A DNA stretch of 64,000 bases from Certhia americana. Taxonomy: Eukaryota; Chordata; Aves; Passeriformes; Certhiidae. Location: assembly GCA_018697195.1 (NCBI GenBank), contig CM031866.1, positions 8,404,854 to 8,468,853 on the forward strand. The letters run 5' to 3'. The notes under the pieces were generated by a model. It saw only the letters and a program-made list of their open reading frames with translations, was not told the origin of the DNA and searched no databases. A program made the translations under genes and the position numbers. This document shows positions 52,601-64,000 of the stretch, in pieces. Positions within the stretch are counted from its first letter, which is position 1; each line of letters opens with the position of its first letter.

Positions 52601-55600
52601 TTAATTATAGGAAAGGATCTCAGCTCACACAGAAATTCAAACATGTTGGAAGTTGGTTTCCCAAGTCTTTGGATCTTTTCAAAATCACATATTTCCAAAG
52701 TGAGTTTTGGACTCGCTTGAGGAATTTTAATGCATTTATTAAGAGCTTCTTTTCAGATTATGAGAAATGCATTTTAAAATCATCTTTCACTGAGTTGTTT
52801 TTGTTTACTTAATCTACTCACTACCTCACAAATTGGTAATGAAGAATCTACAGACTTACAGTGAAGATGTCTTAATTCTTTTACCTATCTTCATACAGAT
52901 ATGAAAACTTCAGAAGGATGACAGCTGAGAAGTTTTTAATTTGAAAAAATATTGCACGTCTCTGAATCTTGCTCTACTTAGCAAAGCAGATTTATTTGTG
53001 CAAGGAAAGGTAAAATTTTTTTAGAACACAGGTTTTTCTCATGCAAATCCCATTCAAGACCATGAGTATTATTGCTGGCTGTGAATAGTCTTTCGATCAT
53101 TTGAGTCTTAAGAAATTAATCCTGTTTGGTTTATTCATCCTTTTTATAAAGAGACTGAATCACATGCTTAATTGGAACATCCAGTTTGTTGGTTTTTTTC
53201 ATAATGATGCTAAAAACAACTTGTTTTGTTGTTTAGAGTACATCTGTGGGAAAGTATACAGGAAAGTATAGTATATAGCCTACTTCAAGTCTAAACATGA
53301 TTACTAACGTATATACAGTGAAATGAAGCACCTTCAAGATTTGAATCTAACCTGTCTGTCAGTTGCCACATTACAATAATCTAAAATCTATAGACCTTCT
53401 TTGGGCCGGTTACTATTAATAATCCAGAATTTGCTGTGAATTTAAGCTGAGCATATTATCTTAGTTTTCTAGGAAGGTTTGTATTTTAAGATGCAACTTC
53501 ACCAGAACTGAGAATTCCACATTTTAGGGAATAACATTTCAAGCAATAACACTTTGAACTTAAATGCAAGCTTGTGGAATCTGGTGATCCATGATGTTCG
53601 TGACCATTGTGATAAATAAGATTCAGGTTGGAAACTACTTACTCAAACTGGAACTGTTCCTCCATTAAATCAGGGAAATTACTCCTTTGAGTAGCTGTTC
53701 AGCAGTGTGGATAAGAGATTCACAATCTGTCTGAAAAACCACACACATATGTTCCAAGAGTGTTACACATTAGCTTCTGTTTGGTCAAGCAGTTGTTTTC
53801 TCTGTAGCTATATCCTCCTCAGTTTAAAGGCAACATTCTTTGCTTTCTGTCCTAAATATTACATAGTTCTGTCTGCTGTTAAAAAGCTCTCATTCTCCAC
53901 CCAGATGTAGCTGTTTTTCAACAAAGAGGGAAATGATCCTTGTGTATCTCTTTCCTCACTTGCCATCGATGTGGGCGGGGGGGTAATGAATTGCTTGTAG
54001 AGGAGTTTGCAGTGCTTACGAGAAGTGTGCTGCTACGGAAGTTTGAAGTTATTTACTTTCAAGATGAATAGTTCTTTAAGAGATGGGTTAAACATTCTGG
54101 CTAATATGCAAGACATTAAGTCTCTAAAAAGTCATTGTACATATCATTTGAAACAGCATAACCCTTCCCTCCATCTTAAGTTTATAGCAATAATAAGCCT
54201 TGCAGATGCTTTTCCTGGGAATTAAGGACCAGCTGGGGTAAACAGACCTCAAACTATCCTCTTAGCCAGTCATTAATCTTCAGGGAAAGCCTTTGCTTTG
54301 ATCATTATTGCTAAAATATGCCTGGTGCAGCCTGGGCTTACGTGCCAGTAAAAGCAAAGTAGTATTTTGCCAAAACATGAATATTCTTTTGTTTGTCAGG
54401 TAGCCCTATGTCTTGGACTCATTTTTGATGTGTGTAAACATGCTTGTGTATATGTGTGTGCACACAAACAGACACAAGGGCATGAGTTTCCCAGTTAAAT
54501 TATTCATTCTGTGTTTGCAGCACTCTAAATTAAGTGGGGTGTCTGACTCAATGCTGTTGCATCGATCAGCTTTTCAGTTAGCTTTGCTTTATCTCAAAAT
54601 TTGTGAAAAGTTTTGGATTGGCATCTTTGATTATGAAAATTGTTAAGAAATACTTTATCCATTTTTGACCTGATAAAGACCCAGTTTAAATTACCCCAGG
54701 CTATCTCACTGGGGACCAGAAACAATCAGGAACTGTGCAGCATAATCCACCCCAGCCTGTCCTTTCCTGTTGCAGGTTGATTGAGAGTTGCGTTGGTGCT
54801 CAAAATTAAATAGCTGACAATTATCAAACTAATTGTTTCTTATATTTTTGGAAGGGACTTGTTGCTGTGCAGTGTATCTAGTAAATAATCACAGGTATCA
54901 GAAGTCAGCTGTGGTACAGTACTTCTGTATACAGGTCACAGAGCTGAAAGTCCAGCAGTCTTCCTGAACTTCCAGGCTTTAGATTTCCTGAATTGTGGCA
55001 AATACAGAACTCTGAGATTGGAGGTGCCATGAATCACTCTGCTTTCCTGATGAGCTTGCCATGTGTTATGTGTTAGGCAGTGTCTTCTAGTCAAGAACTA
55101 ACAAGAAAACAATGTGCACTTCAGACATTTGCTGCTTTTTGCAAAATTACCTGTATATACTTTGTCAGCTTAAGCCTGGATTAAGAAAGATACTCAATGT
55201 TTGCAGTGTTAAAGTGTAAAATTTCACTAGAGACAGCAATTCTTTGTGAATTTCTATAAACATCCCTGAGTTTAAGAAAATACTGGTATTGAAGGAAGAA
55301 AATTCACATCTTCTGTAGTTAACTCTGCTTTTGGGAGTGGGGGCGATATTCCTTATTTTCTTTTGTGCTGTCTGTCAGAAGTAGAGGTTGTGTGGTGCCC
55401 TGTTGCATGAGGTATCAGGCACTGTAGCAACATAAAAGAAGGTGCATGGAGTTGACAATTGAATTGTATTGAATAGATCCAGAAGAAGGGAGCTGTTTCA
55501 CAACCTGTGTCCTTTGCCCTAAAAGACTTTTGGATCTCCCCGCTACCGCCAGTGTTGATTTTCTTTGTTCTGTGTTCCCTAAGGGGAATCATCAAAGTAG

Positions 55601-57309
55601 CGAGAGAAGGAAATCATTCTTATATCTTCTTGCCAACAGCATTTTCCCTATTTTACTACAAATGAGCACTGTGGAGGAAGTGGAGTGGGGGGAAAAATAA
55701 TTCTGCAGACCTTAAACACCCTGAGCAAAATCTCAGCTGTTGCAGAGTGTGAAGCTTATGGTTGCTTTTGAGAGCCCTAATGGACCTTCTTGCAAGAATC
55801 AAGCAGCTGGAATGAAGGCTCCTGCTGGTAGAAGGCTGGGTACAATCAATTACTCTATGGTCTGATCAAAGATAGAAGTATATTATATACCGCATATGTA
55901 ATGTGAACTTAGAATATTTTTTCTAGGTTTAAGCCATGTATTTTAAATTACAAGAATTCACCTTTGTGATACACTGCAATGAGCTTCATCGGGCAGAAAC
56001 CCATTGCACTTCATTTACTCCCCAGCACAGTTGCCCATGCAATTTTTCATTATTGTATGAGAAGAATATTTTGGAAAAGCAGTCGATACAGTTGCTTGAT
56101 CTTGTGTCTTGGTATCAGATTTTTTTTATTTTTTTCACAACCCCCTCTCCCAAAAGTACAAAGCAATAAATAGCTAGGCATGGTGCTTTGTAAAAATAGG
56201 TTTTTGACCTCTCCGTTTATTGGTATACCTTTAACCTTGCAGCTTTCTAAGAGCCTCTGCTTGGTCCCACTTTACACTCTGTAAAAAGAAAGAAGCAGTA
56301 CAGCATTACTTTCTTTTCTGAACAGTTTTTATACTGTTTCTCATGTATAAAGGGAGTCTTTAATTAAAGTTATTGGTTGCAGTTTACCTCTTTGTGTTTC
56401 AGCTCAGGCAGACTATTTTCTATTTAAAAACTTGTTTCTGCTGTGCAGTGTAGATGAGCAGGCTGCTAGTATTTAAGCAACTTCTCTGCCTCTGAAGACA
56501 CTTCAACTACAGTAGGTAAGTAAATCCAAGTGTCCAATTTAAATTCATTACAAAAGCTGCATTATTATTGTTTTAGCTCATTCCATCATCCCTTGAAGTT
56601 ACTTTGCTTTTCTAGTTGGTAGACAACCCTGGATGTCTCAAGCCTGAGAAGTCACTTGAGAATTCCTGTCTGTTTTCCTGTGCTGCAGGAAAACTGCCTG
56701 CATGTTCCACAGAACCATTGCCAGAATTTTTCTTTTGCTTCCTAGCAACTGCCAATTTGGCAAAAATGAATGTGTGGGACCTGGAACTTTCTAAACTGCA
56801 GGAGATGCAGAAACAAGGGTCTGTTTGTATTGCATGGATGTGTTTTATAGTACTTGAATAGCAAAGAGGTGTCAGTGTCACCAGCCTGCCAGCATGATAG
56901 ATCAAGGAATAAATTTTCAGGGCAAAAGATATCCCTTCTCTGTAAGAAGTGTTTGTAGAAGAGAGCAAAGGCAGCATGGAGAAACCACTACTATGCAATG
57001 TGTGATACCATTTCTGTGTTTAGCTAATGGCCTTCAGCCTGGGACAGTGTGCCCTCATGGCAGTCAGGAGCAGGGATGCAAATTTAACAGGGATGGCTTT
57101 AAAGAACTGCATTATTCAGATATAGTGTTTTCAGATAGTCATGGCAAGTCACCATAAATGTGTCTGCTCACTTGAATTTTGCAGCCCACACTCAGCTTTG
57201 TGCTTCTTCTACTACGTTATTTTTGGTTTAAGCTTAATCTGAGGAGTGTTGACACTCACTGCCAATCCCATGGAATACAGTGTGCACATATGAAAACTGT
57301 CACATTTCT

Positions 57310-57339
57310 GCCTCCAGTGAGGGAGCCTCCAGTGAGGGA
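57310..57339. repeat. Perfect 15-bp tandem duplication
   Basis: GCCTCCAGTGAGGGA occurs twice head to tail without a mismatch, in a slightly GC-richer patch. Perfect identity points to a recent duplication. Fifteen is a multiple of three and one frame is open across it, but no coding context was found. Confidence 0.9.
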
Positions 57340-60300
57340 GGCCTGTGTTGTCCTTGTGGTCCTTGTTCTGTTCTTAATTTCTAAAAGGTGGTTTTTCCTC
57401 CATCCTTAAAATCGCATTGATCAGTCTCCTTTTGATCAAGCTAATCCCAGTTGCTTGTTGCCTTAAAATAAAAAAAAAATCTAAAAAAACCCAAAAAAAA
57501 CACCCCCAAACATTTGGGATTTTGTTCTCTGCATTCATCTTCTGTACTTGCTTAATCTGCAGACATTCTTCTGCATAGTATTTCTGATAGAACTGGGAAG
57601 CAAGTTGCTCTGCACTGAGAATTCATAACTACATGTTCTTTTTAGTATTTTGCTTCTTCAAGCACATTTAAATTCTGACATTTGAAGCACCTGATTAATT
57701 TTTTCAGAATGTTGGAAACAAGTTATCCCCTGGCTGAGATCTTATACAAAACATTTCAGCCTGCAGCAAGCTTTTCTGTTTAATCTGGAGTTTTTGTAAA
57801 CCCTCAGAAAATCAGGTTTATAATTGAAGTGACAGCACAACCCTAATTGTAGCACTACTGGCATGCTTCCACAACCAAAAGCATACATTGCTGCCATTTT
57901 TAAGAATAAAATTAAGCCCTAGTATGTTAGGCAGTGGACTTTATGCTTCCTGCAGTTTTCTGCAATTTTAGAGAAATCTGAAAATTACAGTTTCTTGCAT
58001 TGAGGATGGACTATCTACAATTGGCATATGGCAGTGTGATTCAGTTGGAAGCAGTGATACCGTGTAGATTAGCCTGAGGTGACAGAGTGGCATAATAAAT
58101 GTGAGAAGTGTGTTTGTAATGTGGAGGGAGCTTGTGTTTTCTCAGGTGGAATAGCTGGGTATGGTTGATATGTTTTGGGGGGTGGGTTGTGTACAATAAT
58201 ACTGAAAGTGTCTTGAAATTTCCAGTTACATTTTGTACTAGGAAACATCCTTTCAGTTAAAAAAATAAAATAAGAGTGGAGCAGCTTCCTTAACCACATT
58301 TCATGCACATTTCATTTTATCCTTTCTGTAAGCTGTTGAAGCTAAACAAAAATGCTCTGTAATCTTAAATCAGACCTAAGGGGCCTGAGCTGCTGGGTGG
58401 TCCCAAGGACACGATATCCTGCCAGTCAGATTTTGCATTATGTCGTGACAGATTTGGGTGAAGAGAATAAACCAGTGTCATCTTCTCTTCTCATGAATGT
58501 CTCATGATACTTGTTAGCATATGAATGTGCAATTCTTTATATAATCACCTGTAATTCTCTATGGTGTAACACATCTAGCCTTGGGACTCCAGGTCCTTGG
58601 CAGGCACATAATTGCACATTAGATACTGCCTGTTATTTTCAGTTGTCAGGAGTGACAAGTGGAGCAGAGTATCAAAACAGTTGTATCTTAACAAGTTGGG
58701 GGATGAAAAAGTACTTTGAAATAGCTTGTATTCAGCTCAACAGCCAGAAGTCATGGCTGTGAGGACAATTTAGGGATCTCTGCTAACAGTTCTCAATTAG
58801 CTGAGGTGTAACCAGACTAGAAAAAACACCTTTCACACCTTGCCAGGACTACTGACCTTTGCCTTGCACTTCTTTCCCCCTGTCAGCAAAGCTTCTGCTG
58901 CCACTGGTTCAATGTGAGGAGCAAGGTGCAGACACTCCCAGTGTGGGCCCCCTTGAAGCCAGCACAGGTCTAGCTTTGTTCAGTCTGTATGTGCACAGCA
59001 GAAGGTGCCCACTGCACAGTTGCTGGAATTTGCAGATCTCCATGTTGTGGCCCAACTCTCCATCCTGCTTTTCCAGAGATATGCCAGGACACAAAGGCAC
59101 AATACCGTGTTAGCAGTTGGACACCCCTTCTCCCTGTGACAGAAGGGATGCTGATGGTTGAGTGTTTGTAGAAGATAAATGATGACCCTGTCTTGGAAGA
59201 GTCTCTTCTGGCCCAGATTGAGGTCTGCATGTGCAAAGAGAAACTTAAATTGCAGATACTATGCCTTGTACTGCTTTTGTTGTAGGGACTGATAAACATT
59301 TTGTCATTTAACATCTGTTAATCTAAGACACCCAGCAAGTATTCTCTTAAAAGGACACACAAATGAGAATATGAATTAATGTGCTTAGCACTTCAGGCAA
59401 ACCTGCATGTATTTAATAGTTTAATTGCACAATTATGAATTTAATATTGCATTGCTTAACATTCTTGATAATTATGCAGTAAGTCCTGCCCCTCAGATCA
59501 AACAGCTATGTATTTCCACCATAGACCCCATGGGGAGTTGTTCAAACCGTACTTGGTTCTCCCTTAAAGAGTAAATGGGGGACACACATGACAAAAATGA
59601 CTGTAAACATACCAGTCTGCATCACTTCCACCAGCAGTTCTCACTGGTGTTATCTCTGACACTCAGGCTAACTTTTTGTAACATCATACAACATCATGAG
59701 TAATCATCTGTTGTTAACACACTGTCCATCACAAATGTTTACTCAACAGAGTGACAGCTAACACATCTGGACTACATACCATGTTTGATCTGAAATACCA
59801 GACTCACTCTGCTGTAACAATGACAAAAGCATGCCATGGCTACGCAGTTCAAAGCATAAAATGTAAGGACTGTGTGGTGTAATTTAAATATTTCTAAAAA
59901 TATTGGCTATTCTAAAATACATATTAACAAATACTGTCTAAAAAATATTACCATTTGTAACATCTCTCATAAGTGCATTTTTATGGTGTAATTGGTACCA
60001 CAAAGTTAGAAAAGCCTTTTTTGAACTAGGTTTTCTAAGTGTACTGTTTAGTGAATGTACTGTACAGTAGAGCATAAAATATACATAAAGTCTATCTTAG
60101 TGCTTCTAGTAGAGGTCTTGTGTCAAAGCACTCAGTTTTGAAGCCTAAGTATCTCCACTGTCATCAAAGCTGTATTGATGTAAATCAGGGACAGGAGTTG
60201 CTGTATCCCATGCTTTATTGCAGTGAAGACTTTTCAGACACGAACTAAATCTTTTGCAGATGTAGGGGGGGACTCTGTAGACAGCTCTCTCGCCACCTGG

Positions 60301-63300
60301 GTGCCTCACATAGGGCTTTCTGTAGGCTGCTATTCTCCTCAGGGAATACTGTGTCCATCCTCTGCTGAGTGTCTTTCCAGGTGACTTTAGCACCCAAAAG
60401 CAAAGGCTAGCTTAGCCCCAGCCTGCCTCAGTCCCTCTTAAAACAGGTCCAGAGCAGTTTACTTTGCCAGTGAAAATAACCTGTTGTGGGCTTGGACCAA
60501 ACAGAAAACATTTGCCCTCAAGCCTATTGAGTGGATGAGCGAACCCTGACCATTTACCCTATTCATACCCTTAGTACAGTCAGAGTTGCAGGTGCATTTT
60601 CCTCTGGGAAGGAACCATAACCTGTATCTTTCTAACCATAAGCTATATCTTTTCCAATAGCCTATTTTTTACCTACAGGATAAAGGTGTAATACTTGACT
60701 GTGTATACAGAACAGAGCTTGCTGTCTAATAATATTTATATTTGAAGAAATTTTAACATTTAATGAAAAGATCATCATTTTGGATCAATTCATTCAGTGA
60801 ACTGTTTCCTAGGACATAATGGGTTTGTTTCCTTCCAAAACTCTAAACCATTTATATGCTTCAAACTGAGAGTTCTTGTGACTTACCATTATTAAAACGC
60901 ACAAGCAATAGGTTTTCCTTTTAGATTCCTCATTAAATTTTCTCTCAAGATTCCCTACCAAAAAAAAAAAGCTAAAAAGCTCCTAAAGTAAATAGTTGTT
61001 TTCAGAATGTAAGTGGAGGAGATGACAATAGGGAAATAGCATTAACTGACATGGGACAAGACAGGAGATAATGACTATTTCTCTGGATCAACTTCAGCAG
61101 GATACTCTATAACGAGGTTTTTTTGTAAGCTGAAGAAGTCTGAGATGCAGATGTTTCTTGTTTAAGGTGAAGAATCAAATAGTGCTTGGTGGTTTATTTA
61201 GAATGATGCTGTAAGGCAAGAAAAAGCACTCTTGCATGTCACATAAAAAAAAGATCAAATAGACATTTCATGACTGGTAAAATGAGTACTAAAGGGGCTT
61301 ATAATACAGAAAAAGCAGTTATGCAGAGTTTCCTCTCAGTTCTTCCTTTAATGATCACCCTTCTTGCTAGAGGAGCTCCACCTTTAGACAAAAATAATCA
61401 TGAAAAGACAGTAATTTATATAAAATTATCCCTTGAATCTACTGGCTTTCTTAAGCCTAAGTGTGTCATTTTGCAATTATTATTCATTCTAAGAGGAAAG
61501 GATATTTGGTGGGGTTTTTTTCCTTTGGTCTTTTACACCCCAGGGGAAGAGCCTGTTTGGGGATTTTTACAGCACTTAATGGTTTACAAGGTGCACAGGA
61601 AATATTCTGTTACAGAGAAATTTTTAAAAGTAATTTTGGCATCTAATGGAAATTAGAACCTTACTTTTAAAGTGATTCTGAATTATTAAATACCAAGGAA
61701 CATATTTCAGAAATAAGAAATGGTGTGTAGGTATTCCCTGGAAGGATCTGATTCATGTCACAGGCTGAAATGAGATCTTTGGGAAACTGGAGCCCATTCT
61801 CCTAGAGAGCCTTGAAGCAGTGTCATGGGTTTCCTAACTGTAGTTATGATTGCTCTGGCAGGAACTTTCAAACCATCTGCTTTCTTCTGATTAGTAAATA
61901 GAAGAGGTTTCTAGACTGAAAGCAACAGGACTGGTGGATCCTTCTGCATCAGAGGAGCAGTTGCATTCTCAGTTGTCTGCAGGTGAACTGTTTCTAGAAA
62001 TTTCACCTCTAAGTTGCTGTCTTAGTGTCTTGTAGTTCTGAAATTGTAGATGACTGCTTATCTTGTACTTCCTTTGGTTTGTGCAAGGAGACATCTGTGA
62101 GAAAAGCTGAAATACAGCAAATACTTTGACCTTGAAGTTCCTGATTCTGAATTTGCAACATGAAGTGGAGCAGTGCCACAGCATTTTGATGACCTCTTGC
62201 TTTCTGCAGGTTATAGTGGTTAAAGCAGTGAGGAAGCTGAGAGATGCTATCTCTTATTACTCTGCACAGAAGGTACTCCTCATTTTGTACTCAGCTGTTC
62301 ACTTTATAAGTAGGTGAAACTATGAATGCATTAAAGCAATACATTTGATAAATGTAGTAAACTTAAAACAAGCCTTGAGAAAATGACTGAATCCCCTGGG
62401 CTAACAAGAGTCCTCTTGTTTATGTTTTCATATATTTCATTGGACAGTTTTTATTTTAAAGCCAGCTGTCACAACCTGATGTTTCACAGCCTTCACTGCT
62501 GGAACGCGCGTGAGTTCTGGCATCAGTCTATGTGGAATATCTGTTTGAACAAATGTAGTATCAGGGCATGCCAACTACGGCCAGTTGCATTTAGTTATAG
62601 CAGTTGCTGAATGTACCTGGAGGGTCGGCATTCAGCAGGGAGTGAAGTCAATTTTGGCATCTCTCTAATAATGCTTTGACTTCAAAACTTGTACCTCATC
62701 ATGAATGTGTGGAAAAAATTACTTCTCTCAAAGCTGAGATAGCTTGCTTGGCTGTGGGGCCAGCATGACTGTGAGGACTTAGTTTGCACTTGGGTCACGA
62801 AGGACACTGCAAAGGCTTGAGTGAAAGGCAAGTCAAACTGAAACACTGATACCTAAGTCCAGTGTAAAAGCCCCCAAACCATTGTCAGCTCCACAAGTTG
62901 TTTCCTTCCACAGATTCTTTTTATTATTAGAGCATTTCTAAGGCAGCAGGACAGTTTGTTGTTGCCCACAATGTAATTTTGACATTTTGAGGGAGCAGTA
63001 TATTTATAAGAAGGCAAATAATTTATTAGAAATACAGACTATATATTGGCCTAAGTGCAGCCTTATCATTCAAAAGTCTGGAGGGTTCCCCTAAAATAAC
63101 TCTGAGGTCACAGCTTCTTTCATAGGAATTAATGCAACTTATCTACTAGGGTGTAAATGGCCCTTTCTGAAACATGCAGTATGTTCATCTTGTTTGCAGT
63201 TGTAATTTTTTTGAAGTGAAAGAATCCAATAGTCTGTACTAGAATATTTGCACACAAATCAAGTTGTCATTAATCACACTCTGAGAGCGTGTGCCCTATG

Positions 63301-64000
63301 TGGAGTGAATTACTGTCAGAAAACTACAACACACATCCAGATCATTGTGCGGGAATAAAAATCTAAACAGTAACATATCCTAAATGTAAAGAGTAACATG
63401 TAAAATATTTGGAAAATCAGTAGATTCCAGTCAGTGAGCTAATGTGGGTTTTAAGAGAAATACTCTAATTGATTGAACCTGTTACAGATGTTGTGTGTAC
63501 AGGTAGGATAGATAAGTATTAAAGAAAAGGAAATATTTCTCTCCACAAATGTAGGAAAGCTAGTCCTGACAAATCCCACTGACCCCATGGTCACATTCAA
63601 TGAAATAATGGATCACAGTTAATTTGAGGACCTGTCTGGTGCAGGGAACAATATGGAACTAAGCACCTCAGGGTGGTTCTGCTGAGTGTTGTTTGAATAG
63701 TGTCTGACATTCCTGGGAAGCACAAGTGTTGCTCCATCTTCTGTCTACTTTTGTAGTTCTGGTCAGATGAAAAATTAGATGTATTTATATCTGATTGTAA
63801 CACTCCTCTTGGGGTGCAAGGAATTAGTTTGTGTCCTCAGAAGAGTGCAAGGGGCTGTAAAATCTTAACTGTCCATTAATGTGACAGAAGGCTAAAAAAA
63901 GTCCGTGTTGTTTTCTTTCCATTCCAAATGATAAAGGAAAAGCCATCTTGATCTAAGCATGTTGAATATGCTGAATCATGGCCATTGTCAAACCACTGCA

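Larger units (their letters stand above)
45300..64000 (+). other. Probable long first intron of the plus-strand gene; no exon confidently called
   Basis: After the CpG island the DNA returns to AT-rich, CpG-poor sequence without recognisable protein domains. It contains A- and T-rich tracts, including A33 at 49614-49646, and the AAAAACCC-type patches at about 51880-51910 and 57467-57510 that are frequent in sauropsid introns. A splice-bordered segment at 56402-56515 has a good acceptor and a perfect GTAAGT donor but stops in all three frames, so at most it is a non-coding exon. Two coding-compatible segments are discussed among the findings. Confidence 0.4.

Noticed and set aside
1..64000. 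CRISPR array, operon, phage or other prokaryotic system
   Set aside because: No spaced direct repeats of the right size, no dense gene packing and no ribosome-binding sites; the window is vertebrate-like nuclear DNA.

Overview
This window looks like vertebrate nuclear DNA, most likely from a bird or another sauropsid. It is AT-rich and poor in CpG, with low repeat content. It holds two decayed LINE relics, many long poly(A)/poly(T) tracts, two short CpG-rich islands and GC-rich minisatellites. No bacterial-style gene organisation is visible. Almost every long open frame is either an artefact of a stop-free minisatellite or a chance run in AT-rich DNA, so the window is gene-poor. The organism call is an inference from overall composition and repeat style, not from a diagnostic gene.

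Layout. Bases 1-140 form a CpG-dense edge that could be the rim of a CpG island belonging to a gene outside the window. Bases 150-805 are a GC-rich minisatellite. From about 810 to 37,200 the DNA is mostly unique and AT-rich, with simple repeats and one GC-rich, poly(A)-tailed block at 5.92-6.22 kb that resembles a 5'-truncated processed retrocopy. Two LINE relics follow: the 3' end of a reverse-transcriptase ORF on the plus strand (37.24-37.88 kb), and a reverse-transcriptase core of the CR1/L3/jockey kind on the minus strand (39.30-40.05 kb).

The best gene evidence is at 44.26-45.3 kb. A 470-bp, 8-bp-unit minisatellite abuts a CpG island. The island contains three E-box-like sites at exact 12-bp spacing, a TATA-like box and a candidate first exon. 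That exon carries an ATG in strong Kozak context, and only three codons (Met-Glu-Ala) precede a consensus splice donor. If it is real, the rest of the window (about 45-64 kb) is the first intron of a plus-strand gene, or contains a few later exons that I cannot call with confidence. The gene cannot be named from three codons.

Many short minus-strand segments between 3.7 and 36.5 kb have good splice signals and an open frame. I do not annotate them as a gene: they are much shorter than typical vertebrate exons, and one chained member falls inside a LINE relic, which shows how easily such chains arise by chance. They are recorded among the findings with positions so they can be tested by alignment.
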